From contig NZ_JBFMIA010000001.1 of assembly GCF_040801915.1 (NCBI RefSeq), forward strand, positions 496,001 through 560,000: 64,000 nt of DNA, read 5' to 3'. How positions within the stretch are numbered: position 1 is the first letter of the stretch; each line of letters opens with the position of its first letter. Made by a program: the position numbers and the translations under genes. The notes below the pieces were generated by a model, which saw only the letters and a program-made list of their open reading frames with translations, had not been told where the DNA came from and ran no database searches. Shown in pieces: positions 26,755-35,548 of this stretch. This stretch comes from Jeotgalibacillus marinus. Lineage in GTDB: Bacteria; Bacillota; Bacilli; Bacillales; Jeotgalibacillaceae.

Positions 26755-29631
26755 TTGACGGATCATAAAACAAATATCCAAGAACGTATTGCTTCCATAA
26801 AAGCTACTTTAAAAAAACGCGACGTTACAAAAAAACTTCATACGTCATACCAAGTATTCTGGAATATATTTTTATTAGTCATTATATTTGGCGTATTGGG
26901 CGGTGCCTTTGCAGGTGGCGTTGGAGCAGGATACTTTGCGTCTCTTGTTAAAGATGAGAACGTGTTGTCATATGAATCACTAGAAAAAGATATATATGAC
27001 TATACCGAAACATCCGATTTATATTTTGCAGATAATATCTATCTAGGGAAACTTCGAACAGATTTAGCACGTGATGAAGTTAAACTTGAAGATGTTTCAC
27101 CTATGTTAATTAACGCAATCATTGCAACGGAAGATGAATACTTTGATGAACATAACGGTGTCGTACCTAAAGCAATTGCACGTGCGCTTTTCCAAGAAGT
27201 GACGAACTCAGCTAACCAAACGGGTGGTAGTACCCTCACCCAACAGTTGATCAAAAACCAAGTTTTAACGAATGAAGTATCTTTCGATCGTAAAGCAAAA
27301 GAAATTTTACTAGCTTTGCGTGTTGAACAATTCTTCGAAAAAGATGAAATTTTAGAGGCCTACTTGAATATTACAGATATGGGTAGGGACTCTTCAGGTC
27401 AAAATATAGCCGGAGTACAAACAGCAGCTCTAGGTATTTTCGGTGTGGATTCAAAGGATTTAACCCTACCACAAGCAGCTTTTATCGCTGGCTTGCCTCA
27501 AGCACCTTTTGGCTATACTCCATTTACAAGTGAAGGAGAGTTAAGACCCGTAGAGCTGTTACAGCCTGGGCTTGAAAGACAGCAAGAAGTGTTAAGCCGA
27601 ATGCTTCGAAGTGATGCGATTTCACAAACGGAATACGATGAAGCAGTTAATTATGACCTAACAGCTGATTTTATTCCTCCAGCATCAGCATCGAGTTCTG
27701 TTGAGCTATACCTATATGACGAACTTGAGCGAAGAGCCGTTAACATCATGAAAGACGTGTTAGCAGAACGTGATGGGTATTCAGCTCAACAACTTGAGGA
27801 CAGTGACACGTTAAATGACAAGTACATGACGCTTGCTGAACGTGATATTCGTCAAAATGGATATGAAATTCATTCAACCATCGATAAAGAACTGTATGAT
27901 TCAATGCAAGATGTTAAAAATGAATTTAATAACTATGGGCCTGACCGGGCAGGAGAACCTGTTCAAGTAGGTAGTATTCTGATGGAAAACACGTCTGGAC
28001 GAATCTTAAGTTTTATTGGTGGCCGAGACCATGAACAAGAACAGTTAAATCATGCTACGCAATCATACAGATCAAGTGGTTCTACGATAAAACCTTTAGC
28101 AGTCTATGCACCAGCGATTGAATATGGTTTAATCGGTGCAGGTAGTCATATTCCTGATGTTGCATTTACCGGTCCTGGTGGTTGGAATCCTTCTAACTTC
28201 GTTACAGGAAGAGAGTATGGCATGCTCCCTGCGAGGGAAGCTCTTGCAAAATCACACAATTTATCCGCTGCAAGGCTTTATGCTAAAATGTTGGGATTAG
28301 GTTACCAACCTGGTGAGTTCATAGAACGAACAAATCCAAAACGAATACAAGATGATGAATACGATAATCATTCATTTTCATTAGGTGGTTTAAAAGAAGG
28401 ATTATCTGTAGAAGAAAATGTCGCTGCTTATTCAGCGCTAGGCAACATGGGGCAATACAATGAACCGTATATGATCGAAAAAATTGTCGATAAAAAAGGC
28501 AATGTCATATTTGAACATAACACAGACCCATTTGAGATGTTTTCTCCAGCTACTGCTTATGTCACGTTAGATATGATGCGAGATACTATGACAATTGGTT
28601 CAGGCCGAGCAGCACCCGGACAATTGAATTTCTCAGCTGACTGGGCAGCTAAATCAGGAACGTCAGATGAGGATTTTGATAACTGGTTTATAGCAACGAA
28701 TCCAAACATCACTTTCGGAATTTGGTTCGGTTATGATAAACCAGCGGAATTGACACAAGGTAGCACGCGATCCATTCAACTTTGGGCTCAGTTAATGAAT
28801 CGTGCCAACGAGCTTCGTCCAGAACTTATTAACCCAGGATATACATTCCAACAGCCTGAAGGGGTTCAATATCGGTCGTTCTGTACATTCACAGGTCAAT
28901 TTGCAAACGAAGCTTGTTCGGATGCAGGCCTTGTATCGAGCGATTTATTTACAACAGCATATACACCAATGGGAACGGGTGATGGTCTACAAGAAAGTAA
29001 GTATGTCACGATTAATGGAGAACGTTATCTTGCACTTGATTCAACACCTGACGAATTTTCATCGACCGGAGCAATACTAAGTTCAGACTTTGCTGAGCAA
29101 TTACTGTTTCCATACGGTGGAGATGCATCGAAACTATTCCCTGAAGATAATTCATTCTTCTCTAGTTTGCTAGCGACTAATAACCGTTTAGAAGATGATG
29201 GTAGCACTCCTGGCAGTGTAACAACACGAGTATCCGGGGACAGCATTACGTGGACACCTTCTGCCAGTAAGAATGTTATAGGGTATCGTATATACTCTGG
29301 TGACAAAAAAGTTGAGATCAGGCAAGCAGATGATTCTCTATCCGTTAAACTCCCTGATGGCACGTATGAAGTTGTCGCAGTGAATATAGCTGGTAAAGAG
29401 TCAAGCAGATCAAATAAAGTCACCATTGGCAATGCACCAGATGAAGATGAGGACAATGAATCTTCACCTCCAAATGATGGAGAAAATGATAATAGTGACG
29501 ATGACGGTAATGACAGTGGTTCAACCCCTCCACCTGACGATAACGATTCGCCAGATGACAACGATGATGATGATGGCGACGATGATGACGATGATGATGA
29601 TGATGACGATGACGATGATGATGAAGAATAA
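26755..29631 (+). CDS. Class A penicillin-binding protein with Fn3-like domain and poly-Asp tail
   Basis: A 958-aa bifunctional peptidoglycan synthase on the outer face of the membrane. A cytoplasmic head is followed by one membrane helix at about residues 35-60. The GT51 glycosyltransferase has the catalytic glutamate in ATEDEYFDEHNGV (E126) and GGSTLTQQLIKN. The transpeptidase motifs are SGSTIK (S443), SHN (500-502) and KSGTS (633-637). Residues about 810-890 resemble a fibronectin type III domain (VIGYRIYSGDKKVEI). The last 60 residues are almost all Asp, Asn, Glu, Ser and Pro, ending in a run of aspartates. The start is TTG after AAGGAGGA. Confidence 0.93.
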   Translation: MTDHKTNIQERIASIKATLKKRDVTKKLHTSYQVFWNIFLLVIIFGVLGGAFAGGVGAGYFASLVKDENVLSYESLEKDIYDYTETSDLYFADNIYLGKLRTDLARDEVKLEDVSPMLINAIIATEDEYFDEHNGVVPKAIARALFQEVTNSANQTGGSTLTQQLIKNQVLTNEVSFDRKAKEILLALRVEQFFEKDEILEAYLNITDMGRDSSGQNIAGVQTAALGIFGVDSKDLTLPQAAFIAGLPQAPFGYTPFTSEGELRPVELLQPGLERQQEVLSRMLRSDAISQTEYDEAVNYDLTADFIPPASASSSVELYLYDELERRAVNIMKDVLAERDGYSAQQLEDSDTLNDKYMTLAERDIRQNGYEIHSTIDKELYDSMQDVKNEFNNYGPDRAGEPVQVGSILMENTSGRILSFIGGRDHEQEQLNHATQSYRSSGSTIKPLAVYAPAIEYGLIGAGSHIPDVAFTGPGGWNPSNFVTGREYGMLPAREALAKSHNLSAARLYAKMLGLGYQPGEFIERTNPKRIQDDEYDNHSFSLGGLKEGLSVEENVAAYSALGNMGQYNEPYMIEKIVDKKGNVIFEHNTDPFEMFSPATAYVTLDMMRDTMTIGSGRAAPGQLNFSADWAAKSGTSDEDFDNWFIATNPNITFGIWFGYDKPAELTQGSTRSIQLWAQLMNRANELRPELINPGYTFQQPEGVQYRSFCTFTGQFANEACSDAGLVSSDLFTTAYTPMGTGDGLQESKYVTINGERYLALDSTPDEFSSTGAILSSDFAEQLLFPYGGDASKLFPEDNSFFSSLLATNNRLEDDGSTPGSVTTRVSGDSITWTPSASKNVIGYRIYSGDKKVEIRQADDSLSVKLPDGTYEVVAVNIAGKESSRSNKVTIGNAPDEDEDNESSPPNDGENDNSDDDGNDSGSTPPPDDNDSPDDNDDDDGDDDDDDDDDDDDDDDEE

Positions 29632-29644
29632 TCTTTTTTGAAGG

Positions 29645-29680
29645 CGAGCTAAACCAGAAATGGTTTAGCTCGTTTTTTAT
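29645..29680 (+). terminator. Terminator of the PBP gene
   Basis: The perfect stem CGAGCTAAACCA/TGGTTTAGCTCG with loop GAAA is followed by TTTTTT. Confidence 0.95.
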
Positions 29681-29779
29681 ATTGAATAGCATTGGATCTG
29701 ACAAAGCTTATTCGTTCTTAACGGTTAAAAATTACAGTCACACATCCCATTCTATTGGATCACTTCATTACCTAAACAA

Positions 29780-29809
29780 CAAAAAGACTACCCAAAATCT
29801 CGGTAGCCT
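29780..29809 (-). terminator. Terminator of acsA
   Basis: On the minus strand GGCTACC/GGGTAGTC pairs (one G-U) and is followed by TTTTTG, just after the acsA stop. Confidence 0.65.
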
Positions 29810-29826
29810 TCTCTCCATTCAAACGA

Positions 29827-31545
29827 TTAATCTTCCATTGTTGACAAATCACCCGTTGGCAAATCTAACTCCCATGCTTTCAGTACTCTTCGCATGATTT
29901 TACCGCTTCTAGTTTTTGGAAGCTTGTCTTTAAAATCAATTTCTCTCGGTGCAGCATGAGCTGATAAACCTCTTTTTACATATTGACGTATTTCTTCTTT
30001 TAATTCATCCGTCGGCTCGAATCCTTCAACTAGCGCAACAAACGCTTTAATAATTTCTCCGCGAACTGGGTCTGGTTTACCGATGACACCTGCTTCTGTT
30101 ACAGCAGGATGTTCAAGTAATTTGCTTTCTACTTCGAATGGTCCCACTCGCTCGCCTGAAGTCATAATGACATCATCAATTCGCCCCTGGAACCAGTAAT
30201 AGCCATCTTCGTCTTTATAAGCTGAATCCCCTGAAACGTACCAACCATTTGGCATAAAGTACGATTCGAATTTTTGCTCGTTGTTCCAAATCGCATTCAT
30301 CATTGAAGGCCAGCCTTTTTTCACCGCAAGGTTCCCCATTCGATTTGCAGGTAACTCGTTGCCTTGATCATCCACAATCGCCGCTTCAACGCCAGGGAAT
30401 GGTTTGCCCATTGAACCCGGACGAATATCGATAGCAGGATAATTACAAATCATTTGAGCACCTGTTTCAGTCATCCACCACGTGTCATGAATGCGGTGTT
30501 GAAATACCTTCATTCCCCATCGAATGACTTCGGGATTTAGTGGCTCTCCTACACTAAGTACATGACGTAGCCCAGAAAGGTCATATTCATTCACAAGCTC
30601 ATCGCCAGCACCCATTAGCATTCTAAATGCTGTTGGCGCACTGTACCATACTGTTACTTCGAAATCTTCAAGCGTTTGGTACCATGCTTCTGGACTGAAT
30701 CGACCACCCACGATGACCGAAGTTGCGCCTGTAAGCCATGGACCAAAAATTCCATATGAAGTTCCCGTTACCCAGCCTGGATCAGCCGTACACCAATATA
30801 TATCATCGTCACGTAAATCTAGCACCCATTTAGATGTTTGGTAGTGTTGTAGCATCGCCTCTTGTACGTGTAATACTCCTTTAGGCTTGCCAGTCGAACC
30901 CGATGTATAATGAAGAATTAACCCATCATCACGCTCTAACCATTCAATTGAAAATGAACGAGTCGCCTCTTTGAAGTGCTTATTGAAGTCAATATGGTTA
31001 TTTTTTTCTTCTACATTATCCCCAACTAAAAAGATATGTTTAAGGTGTGGTAATTCATCAACAGGTACACGCTCTAGTAGTTCTGGAGTCGTAATAATCA
31101 CTTTGGCTTCGCTATCTTCTAAACGGTCTTTAACCGCACCTTCCATAAAGGCTTCAAACAACGGTCCAACGATCGCACCAATTTTAAGAGCACCAAGTAA
31201 AGCAAAATAAAGTTCTGGTGAACGAGGCATAAAGATGAATACACGATCTCCTTTTTCTACGTCACCATGGCTTTTAAGTACGTTTGCTGCTTTATTTGTC
31301 ATTTCTTTCATTTCTCTAAATGTATATTTTTCATTACGGTTCGCATCACGATAATACAATGCGACTTTATTTTTCTTCTCACTTTCAGCATGGCGATCGA
31401 TTGCTTCATAGGCCATGTTCATTTTTCCTGTTTCGTACCAAGAAAAGTTTTTCTCAACTTCTTTCCAATCAAACGAAGAAACGGTGTTCTCGTAGCTTTC
31501 CATGTTATACTTTCCTTTAACCAATGGTAACGCTTCCAATTTCAT
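29827..31545 (-). CDS. acsA: Acetyl-CoA synthetase
   Basis: A 572-aa AMP-forming acetate:CoA ligase used for growth on acetate and for recapture of acetate after overflow. The P-loop is LHYTSGSTGKPKGVLHVQ, the aromatic acetate pocket includes WWMTETGAQMICN, and the catalytic lysine lies in PKTRSGKIMRRVLKA. In B. subtilis this is the lysine acetylated by AcuA and deacetylated by AcuC, whose genes are divergent here. GGGGGACGATCAA precedes the ATG. Confidence 0.97.
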   Translation of the reverse strand: MKLEALPLVKGKYNMESYENTVSSFDWKEVEKNFSWYETGKMNMAYEAIDRHAESEKKNKVALYYRDANRNEKYTFREMKEMTNKAANVLKSHGDVEKGDRVFIFMPRSPELYFALLGALKIGAIVGPLFEAFMEGAVKDRLEDSEAKVIITTPELLERVPVDELPHLKHIFLVGDNVEEKNNHIDFNKHFKEATRSFSIEWLERDDGLILHYTSGSTGKPKGVLHVQEAMLQHYQTSKWVLDLRDDDIYWCTADPGWVTGTSYGIFGPWLTGATSVIVGGRFSPEAWYQTLEDFEVTVWYSAPTAFRMLMGAGDELVNEYDLSGLRHVLSVGEPLNPEVIRWGMKVFQHRIHDTWWMTETGAQMICNYPAIDIRPGSMGKPFPGVEAAIVDDQGNELPANRMGNLAVKKGWPSMMNAIWNNEQKFESYFMPNGWYVSGDSAYKDEDGYYWFQGRIDDVIMTSGERVGPFEVESKLLEHPAVTEAGVIGKPDPVRGEIIKAFVALVEGFEPTDELKEEIRQYVKRGLSAHAAPREIDFKDKLPKTRSGKIMRRVLKAWELDLPTGDLSTMED

Positions 31546-31579
31546 TTGATCGTCCCCCTATGTAAGAAATGTCTATCTA

Positions 31580-31608
31580 AGTATAGTACAAAACTAGACT
31601 TTTCTCAA
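31580..31608 (-). promoter_or_regulatory. Sigma-A promoter of acsA
   Basis: On the minus strand TTGAGA and TATACT are separated by exactly 17 bases, about 35 bases before the acsA start codon. I found no convincing cre in this promoter itself. Confidence 0.7.
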
Positions 31609-31879
31609 TTTTTAAAATTTCATACAAAAGCGTAAATCGGCTCTCCCATCACCCGAAATAGGCGCTTTTTGTCTACTGAGTGATGTTGCTAAAGTAAATT
31701 TTTCCCTACGGAACGAAAGGATACAAAAGCGCACGCAGTCTGTCTAGCACCCCCCCGAAGGGCTAGTTGTTAAAGCTAGTTTTTCACAACATTTTGCTAT
31801 AATTGTAAACTGCTAGATAGTTAAGAGATTATGTTTCGTAAAAAAGACCAAGCTGATTCTTGTAAATTCAGTTTTTTGT

Positions 31880-31913
31880 TGAAAACGCTTTAATTATTAC
31901 GATATGCTATATA
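31880..31913 (+). promoter_or_regulatory. cre operator and extended -10 promoter of acuABC
   Basis: TGAAAACGCTTTAA (31880-31893) matches the catabolite-responsive element TGWAARCGYTWNCW at all but one position. It sits over the -35 region of the promoter whose extended -10 is TGCTATATA (31905-31913). Binding of CcpA there should repress acuABC, as known in B. subtilis. The rest of the 400-base divergent region to acsA shows no gene. Confidence 0.7.
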
Positions 31914-31949
31914 TATAGGATTATCAAGGAAATGTAGGTGATGACTAAA

Positions 31950-32582
31950 ATGAAACATGTGAAACTATATAATGCGAAAGAAATAAAAACTACTAAAGGA
32001 CCCATCGTGATTGAAGGGCCCGTGTCAACTAGCCAATTATCCTCTCTCGAATTTCACGAAGACCTAGTTGCTTTTCGTCCTCCTGCACAGCAGCATAAAG
32101 CGCTAATTGAGATTTCAACTTTACCTGAGGGCAGAATCATCATTGCCAGAGACCACAATACGATCGTTGGGTATGTCACTTATTTATATCCAGATCCCCT
32201 TGAACGTTGGTCGAAAGGCAAGATGGAAGATTTAATCGAGCTAGGTGCGATTGAGGTCATCCCCAAATTTCGAGGAGCTTCAGTTGGGAAAAACCTTCTG
32301 CGTGTCTCGATGATGGATGATGCGGTTGAAGACTATATTATTATTACAACTGAATATTATTGGCATTGGGATTTAAAAGGGACTGGTTTAAACGTTTGGC
32401 AATATAGAAAAATCATGGAAAAAATGATGAACGCCGGTGGACTCGAATACTACGCAACCGATGATCCGGAAATATGCTCTCATCCAGCCAACTGTTTGAT
32501 GGCTCGTATTGGAAAGCGCATTAGGCAGGACTCAATTCAGCAATTTGATCAACTCCGATTAATGAATCGCTTTATGTACTAG
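31950..32582 (+). CDS. acuA: Protein acetyltransferase AcuA (GNAT family)
   Basis: A 210-aa GNAT enzyme that acetylates and inactivates AcsA. The acetyl-CoA binding segment is EVIPKFRGASVGKNLL, with the R-x-x-G-x-G/A-like pattern. The block VGYVTYLYPDPLERWSKGKM is nearly invariant in AcuA. I use the ATG that gives MKHVKLYN because the length then equals that of B. subtilis AcuA; GTG and ATG codons 3-4 codons upstream overlap the ribosome site. It is first in acuABC. Confidence 0.95.
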   Translation: MKHVKLYNAKEIKTTKGPIVIEGPVSTSQLSSLEFHEDLVAFRPPAQQHKALIEISTLPEGRIIIARDHNTIVGYVTYLYPDPLERWSKGKMEDLIELGAIEVIPKFRGASVGKNLLRVSMMDDAVEDYIIITTEYYWHWDLKGTGLNVWQYRKIMEKMMNAGGLEYYATDDPEICSHPANCLMARIGKRIRQDSIQQFDQLRLMNRFMY

Positions 32583-32605
32583 AACGGTAAAGGGGACGCT
32601 TATCT

Positions 32606-33253
32606 ATGATCATTGAAGAAATGATGATAACTGATGTACAAACTTTAGCACCGGATTCCACACTAGCTGACGCGATCTGGAAAATGAATGAACACCGCAT
32701 TCGTCACCTTCCGATTGTTAACCCAGCAAATAAAGTAGTAGGAATCGTTACGGATCGTGACATAAAAGAATATTCGCCCTCTCCTTCTCAGACAAGTTTA
32801 AGCAATGAACTTTTTCAAACAAAGCTTTTGGATGTCATGGCTGCACCCGTAATTACTGGTCATCCGCTAGATTTTGTAGAAGAAGTTGCTGTGTTATTTA
32901 TGGAAGAACAGATCGGATGCTTGCCCATAGTCAGTGAAGACCAGCTTGTTGGCATGATTACTGAAACCGATTTATTACATACATTAATTCAGTTAACAGG
33001 GGCTGGACAACCGGGGTCACAAATTGAAGTAAAGGTTCCGAACAAGGCCGGAATGCTTTTTGAAGTCGCAGGAATCATTCGAAAAAATCACTCAAATATT
33101 CACAGCGTTCTCGTTTATCCATATAAGCAAGATGAACGGTTTAAAATATTGGTATTTCGTGTACAAACGATGAATCCGATGTCTGTCATTGAAGATATAT
33201 GTCAGGAAGGGCATGAAGTGCTATGGCCAAGTCTACCAACAACCCCTCTGTAA
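32606..33253 (+). CDS. acuB: AcuB, CBS-CBS-ACT protein
   Basis: A 215-aa protein with two CBS domains (residues about 5-60 and 75-135) and a C-terminal ACT-like domain starting at EVKVPNKAGMLFEVAGI. The first CBS contains IRHLPIVNPANKVVGIVTDRD and the second IGCLPIVSEDQLVGMITETD. CBS pairs bind adenine nucleotides, so it may sense energy charge for the acetate module; its exact role is unresolved. It overlaps the start of acuC by 31 bases. Confidence 0.95.
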   Translation: MIIEEMMITDVQTLAPDSTLADAIWKMNEHRIRHLPIVNPANKVVGIVTDRDIKEYSPSPSQTSLSNELFQTKLLDVMAAPVITGHPLDFVEEVAVLFMEEQIGCLPIVSEDQLVGMITETDLLHTLIQLTGAGQPGSQIEVKVPNKAGMLFEVAGIIRKNHSNIHSVLVYPYKQDERFKILVFRVQTMNPMSVIEDICQEGHEVLWPSLPTTPL

Positions 33254-34449
33254 AAAAGGAGGCGGTGTTTATTTATTCCGAAGATCTATTAAACTACCAT
33301 TTCTCAAAAGACCATCCTTTTAATCAAAAAAGACTGCAACTGACACTTGATTTACTACAAAAATCAAACGCGATTACACAAGAAGACATCGTCGCTCCAC
33401 GGATTGCGACAGATGAAGAGCTTCGACTTATCCATGATCCAGCTTATATCAATGCCGTTAAACTAGCAGGAAAAGGTGAGCTGTCATCTGCCAAGGCAGA
33501 AAGTTATGGCCTTGGCACGGAGGATACACCGATTTTCAAAGATATGCATGAGGCGAGTGCAACACTTGTTGGTGGTACACTAACGGCTGTTGATTGGGTT
33601 ATGACGAATAAAGCCCAACACGCTGTTAACCTTGGCGGTGGATTGCACCATGGTTTCCGTGGTAAAGCTTCGGGCTTTTGCATCTACAATGACAGTTCGG
33701 TTGCTATGAAATACATGCAAAAAAAGTACGGGGCTAAAATTTTATATGTGGATACAGATGCCCACCATGGTGATGGTGTTCAATGGTCTTATTATGACGA
33801 TCCTAACGTATGTACATTATCGATCCACGAAACGGGACGTTACTTATTTCCTGGTACCGGCGCAGTAACAGAACGAGGACATGGCAAAGGATATGGCTAC
33901 TCATTTAACATCCCGCTTGACGCTTTCACGGAGGATGAATCATTCCTTGAAGTATATGAACAATCTTTAAGAGAAATTATTGAGTTCTTTAAGCCTGACG
34001 TGATCTTAACTCAAAACGGTGTAGATGCTCATTGTTTAGATCCATTAACTCACCTTTCTTCGACAATGAAGATTTATCAAGAAATTCCGAAACTTGCTCA
34101 TCGATTGGCTCACGAATACTGTGAAGGTCGTTGGATTGCGGTTGGCGGTGGTGGCTATGATATATGGCGAGTTGTTCCGCGAGCGTGGGCATATATCTGG
34201 ATGGAAATGACCCAATATGCACACCAAACGAACGCTATTCCAAAGAGTTGGCTTGAAAAGTGGCAATCAGAATCACCAGTCCCTCTTATATCAACTTGGC
34301 AAGATCCTGTAAATCTATATGAAGCCATCCCACGTAAGAAAGAAATAACGGAGAAAAATCAACAATCCCTGGATAAAGCCTTGTATTCGGTTCGTTCAAA
34401 AAAAAAAAGAGCGGAGACTAACGTGGTCTCTTTGAAGGAGAAAATATAA
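33223..34449 (+). CDS. acuC: Protein deacetylase AcuC (class I HDAC family)
   Basis: A 408-aa zinc-dependent deacetylase that reactivates acetylated AcsA. The active-site histidine pair is in NLGGGLHHGFRGKASGFC, and the zinc aspartate and histidine in YVDTDAHHGDGVQW. The GGGGYD motif near residue 305 closes the site. The start is uncertain: the ATG at 33223 lies inside acuB with AGGAAGGG 11 bases upstream, while an in-frame GTG at 33265 lies almost on top of a strong GGAGG and would give VFIYSEDL, where B. subtilis AcuC begins. Confidence 0.93.
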   Translation: MAKSTNNPSVKKEAVFIYSEDLLNYHFSKDHPFNQKRLQLTLDLLQKSNAITQEDIVAPRIATDEELRLIHDPAYINAVKLAGKGELSSAKAESYGLGTEDTPIFKDMHEASATLVGGTLTAVDWVMTNKAQHAVNLGGGLHHGFRGKASGFCIYNDSSVAMKYMQKKYGAKILYVDTDAHHGDGVQWSYYDDPNVCTLSIHETGRYLFPGTGAVTERGHGKGYGYSFNIPLDAFTEDESFLEVYEQSLREIIEFFKPDVILTQNGVDAHCLDPLTHLSSTMKIYQEIPKLAHRLAHEYCEGRWIAVGGGGYDIWRVVPRAWAYIWMEMTQYAHQTNAIPKSWLEKWQSESPVPLISTWQDPVNLYEAIPRKKEITEKNQQSLDKALYSVRSKKKRAETNVVSLKEKI

Positions 34450-34450
34450 A

Positions 34451-34505
34451 TGAACAATTTTAAAAGCAAGCAGTTAGCTACGCTTTTAAAATTGTTCAAT
34501 TTCTT
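34451..34505 (+). terminator. Terminator of acuABC
   Basis: A perfect 17-base inverted repeat, TGAACAATTTTAAAAGC (34451-34467) and its complement (34482-34498), begins right after the acuC stop and is followed by a T-rich tract. Confidence 0.85.
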
Positions 34506-34727
34506 TTGTTACACTTCTTAAAACATCAATTGATTAAACAGCGTTATTATCATAATTCAAACTATAATTAACATTGGGGAGACAATCTTGAGAAGCTGTT
34601 CGGGTTGTTCTTCAATTGATTGTATTTCTCTTCAATGTAACAATGGTCATCGTCTCAGATAACCTCCATTTGGAGGCCGATATGAAATGGATTGACATGT
34701 TCCACGAAAAATGAGGAGGAAAAACAT

Positions 34728-35378
34728 ATGGACTTTATCCTCGAACACAAGTGGGCATTCTTGATAGCCGCAGAGATCATCTTTTGGGTCTCGATCCTAA
34801 CCTTTTTGACATTGAGATATTGGTTCAAGCTAAACAAGCTTAGCCTGATTTTCTTTGCCTTCTTCATCATCAACGACCTATGGATTGCAACAATGGGATT
34901 CATGGATTATTTAAGGTCAGGAGAATTCACAAGCTACCAATTGGTCATTCTGATTTTTATCGTTTACGCCTTCACGTATGGTAAATCAGACTTCAGGAGA
35001 CTTGATGCCTTTATCCAGAAGAAGGTGGCGAAACTAAGGTGTGAGCCGGTACCCGATTTCGACCAACCTTGTGCACTTTACGGAAGTGAGTACGCCAAGA
35101 AAGAATGGAAACAATTTCTAGGTCACCTATTGATCTTCTCTATTGTCCATATATCCTTAATGTTTATTTTCGGCATATCGAAACAAACAGATGAAATCAC
35201 TTCGTTGGATACCTTATTCACATTGTGGTTTGCAGAGAGTCCGGCTAGTTTTCCTTTCGATAATTCGGGAGCCAACAACCTTAGCCAAGTTTGGACCCTA
35301 GTTCTTGCAATCGATGCAGTCATCACCTCTTCCTATACTATCTTTCCAAAATCTAAGAAGAAAAAAATCACCTTATAA
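34728..35378 (+). CDS. Unknown membrane protein (216 aa) between acuC and ccpA
   Basis: Not recognised. GAGGAGGAAAAACAT precedes the ATG. Hydrophobic helices are visible at about residues 9-28, 38-60, 67-85, 125-145 and 183-200. A cytoplasmic-looking charged stretch, DFRRLDAFIQKKVAKLR, follows the third helix, and the C-terminus is KSKKKK-rich. It has its own terminator and stands alone. In B. subtilis the stator genes motS-motP occupy this position; this protein shows no MotA/MotB feature. Confidence 0.8.
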   Translation: MDFILEHKWAFLIAAEIIFWVSILTFLTLRYWFKLNKLSLIFFAFFIINDLWIATMGFMDYLRSGEFTSYQLVILIFIVYAFTYGKSDFRRLDAFIQKKVAKLRCEPVPDFDQPCALYGSEYAKKEWKQFLGHLLIFSIVHISLMFIFGISKQTDEITSLDTLFTLWFAESPASFPFDNSGANNLSQVWTLVLAIDAVITSSYTIFPKSKKKKITL

Positions 35379-35449
35379 CCCCTGATTACTTTCAGAAGGC
35401 ATTGAGTGATGAGATTGAACCATAAAAGAAGTTTTTGTTTGTCAACCCA

Positions 35450-35484
35450 AAAAGAGATCACCATGATAGGAGATCTCTTTTTTT
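35450..35484 (+). terminator. Terminator of the unknown membrane protein gene
   Basis: The stem AGAGATC/GATCTCT is followed by TTTTTTT. Confidence 0.8.
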
Positions 35485-35548
35485 ATATTCGTTTCATGTC
35501 ATAAACTTTCAACCAACTCTCATACAGCTTGAAAGCTTCTTTAGAGAA

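Noticed and set aside
29025..29704. Long minus-strand and alternate-frame ORFs rich in Ser or His over the PBP tail
   Set aside because: They are mirror images of the GAT/GAC repeat on the other strand, have no ribosome sites, and overlap an intact gene.
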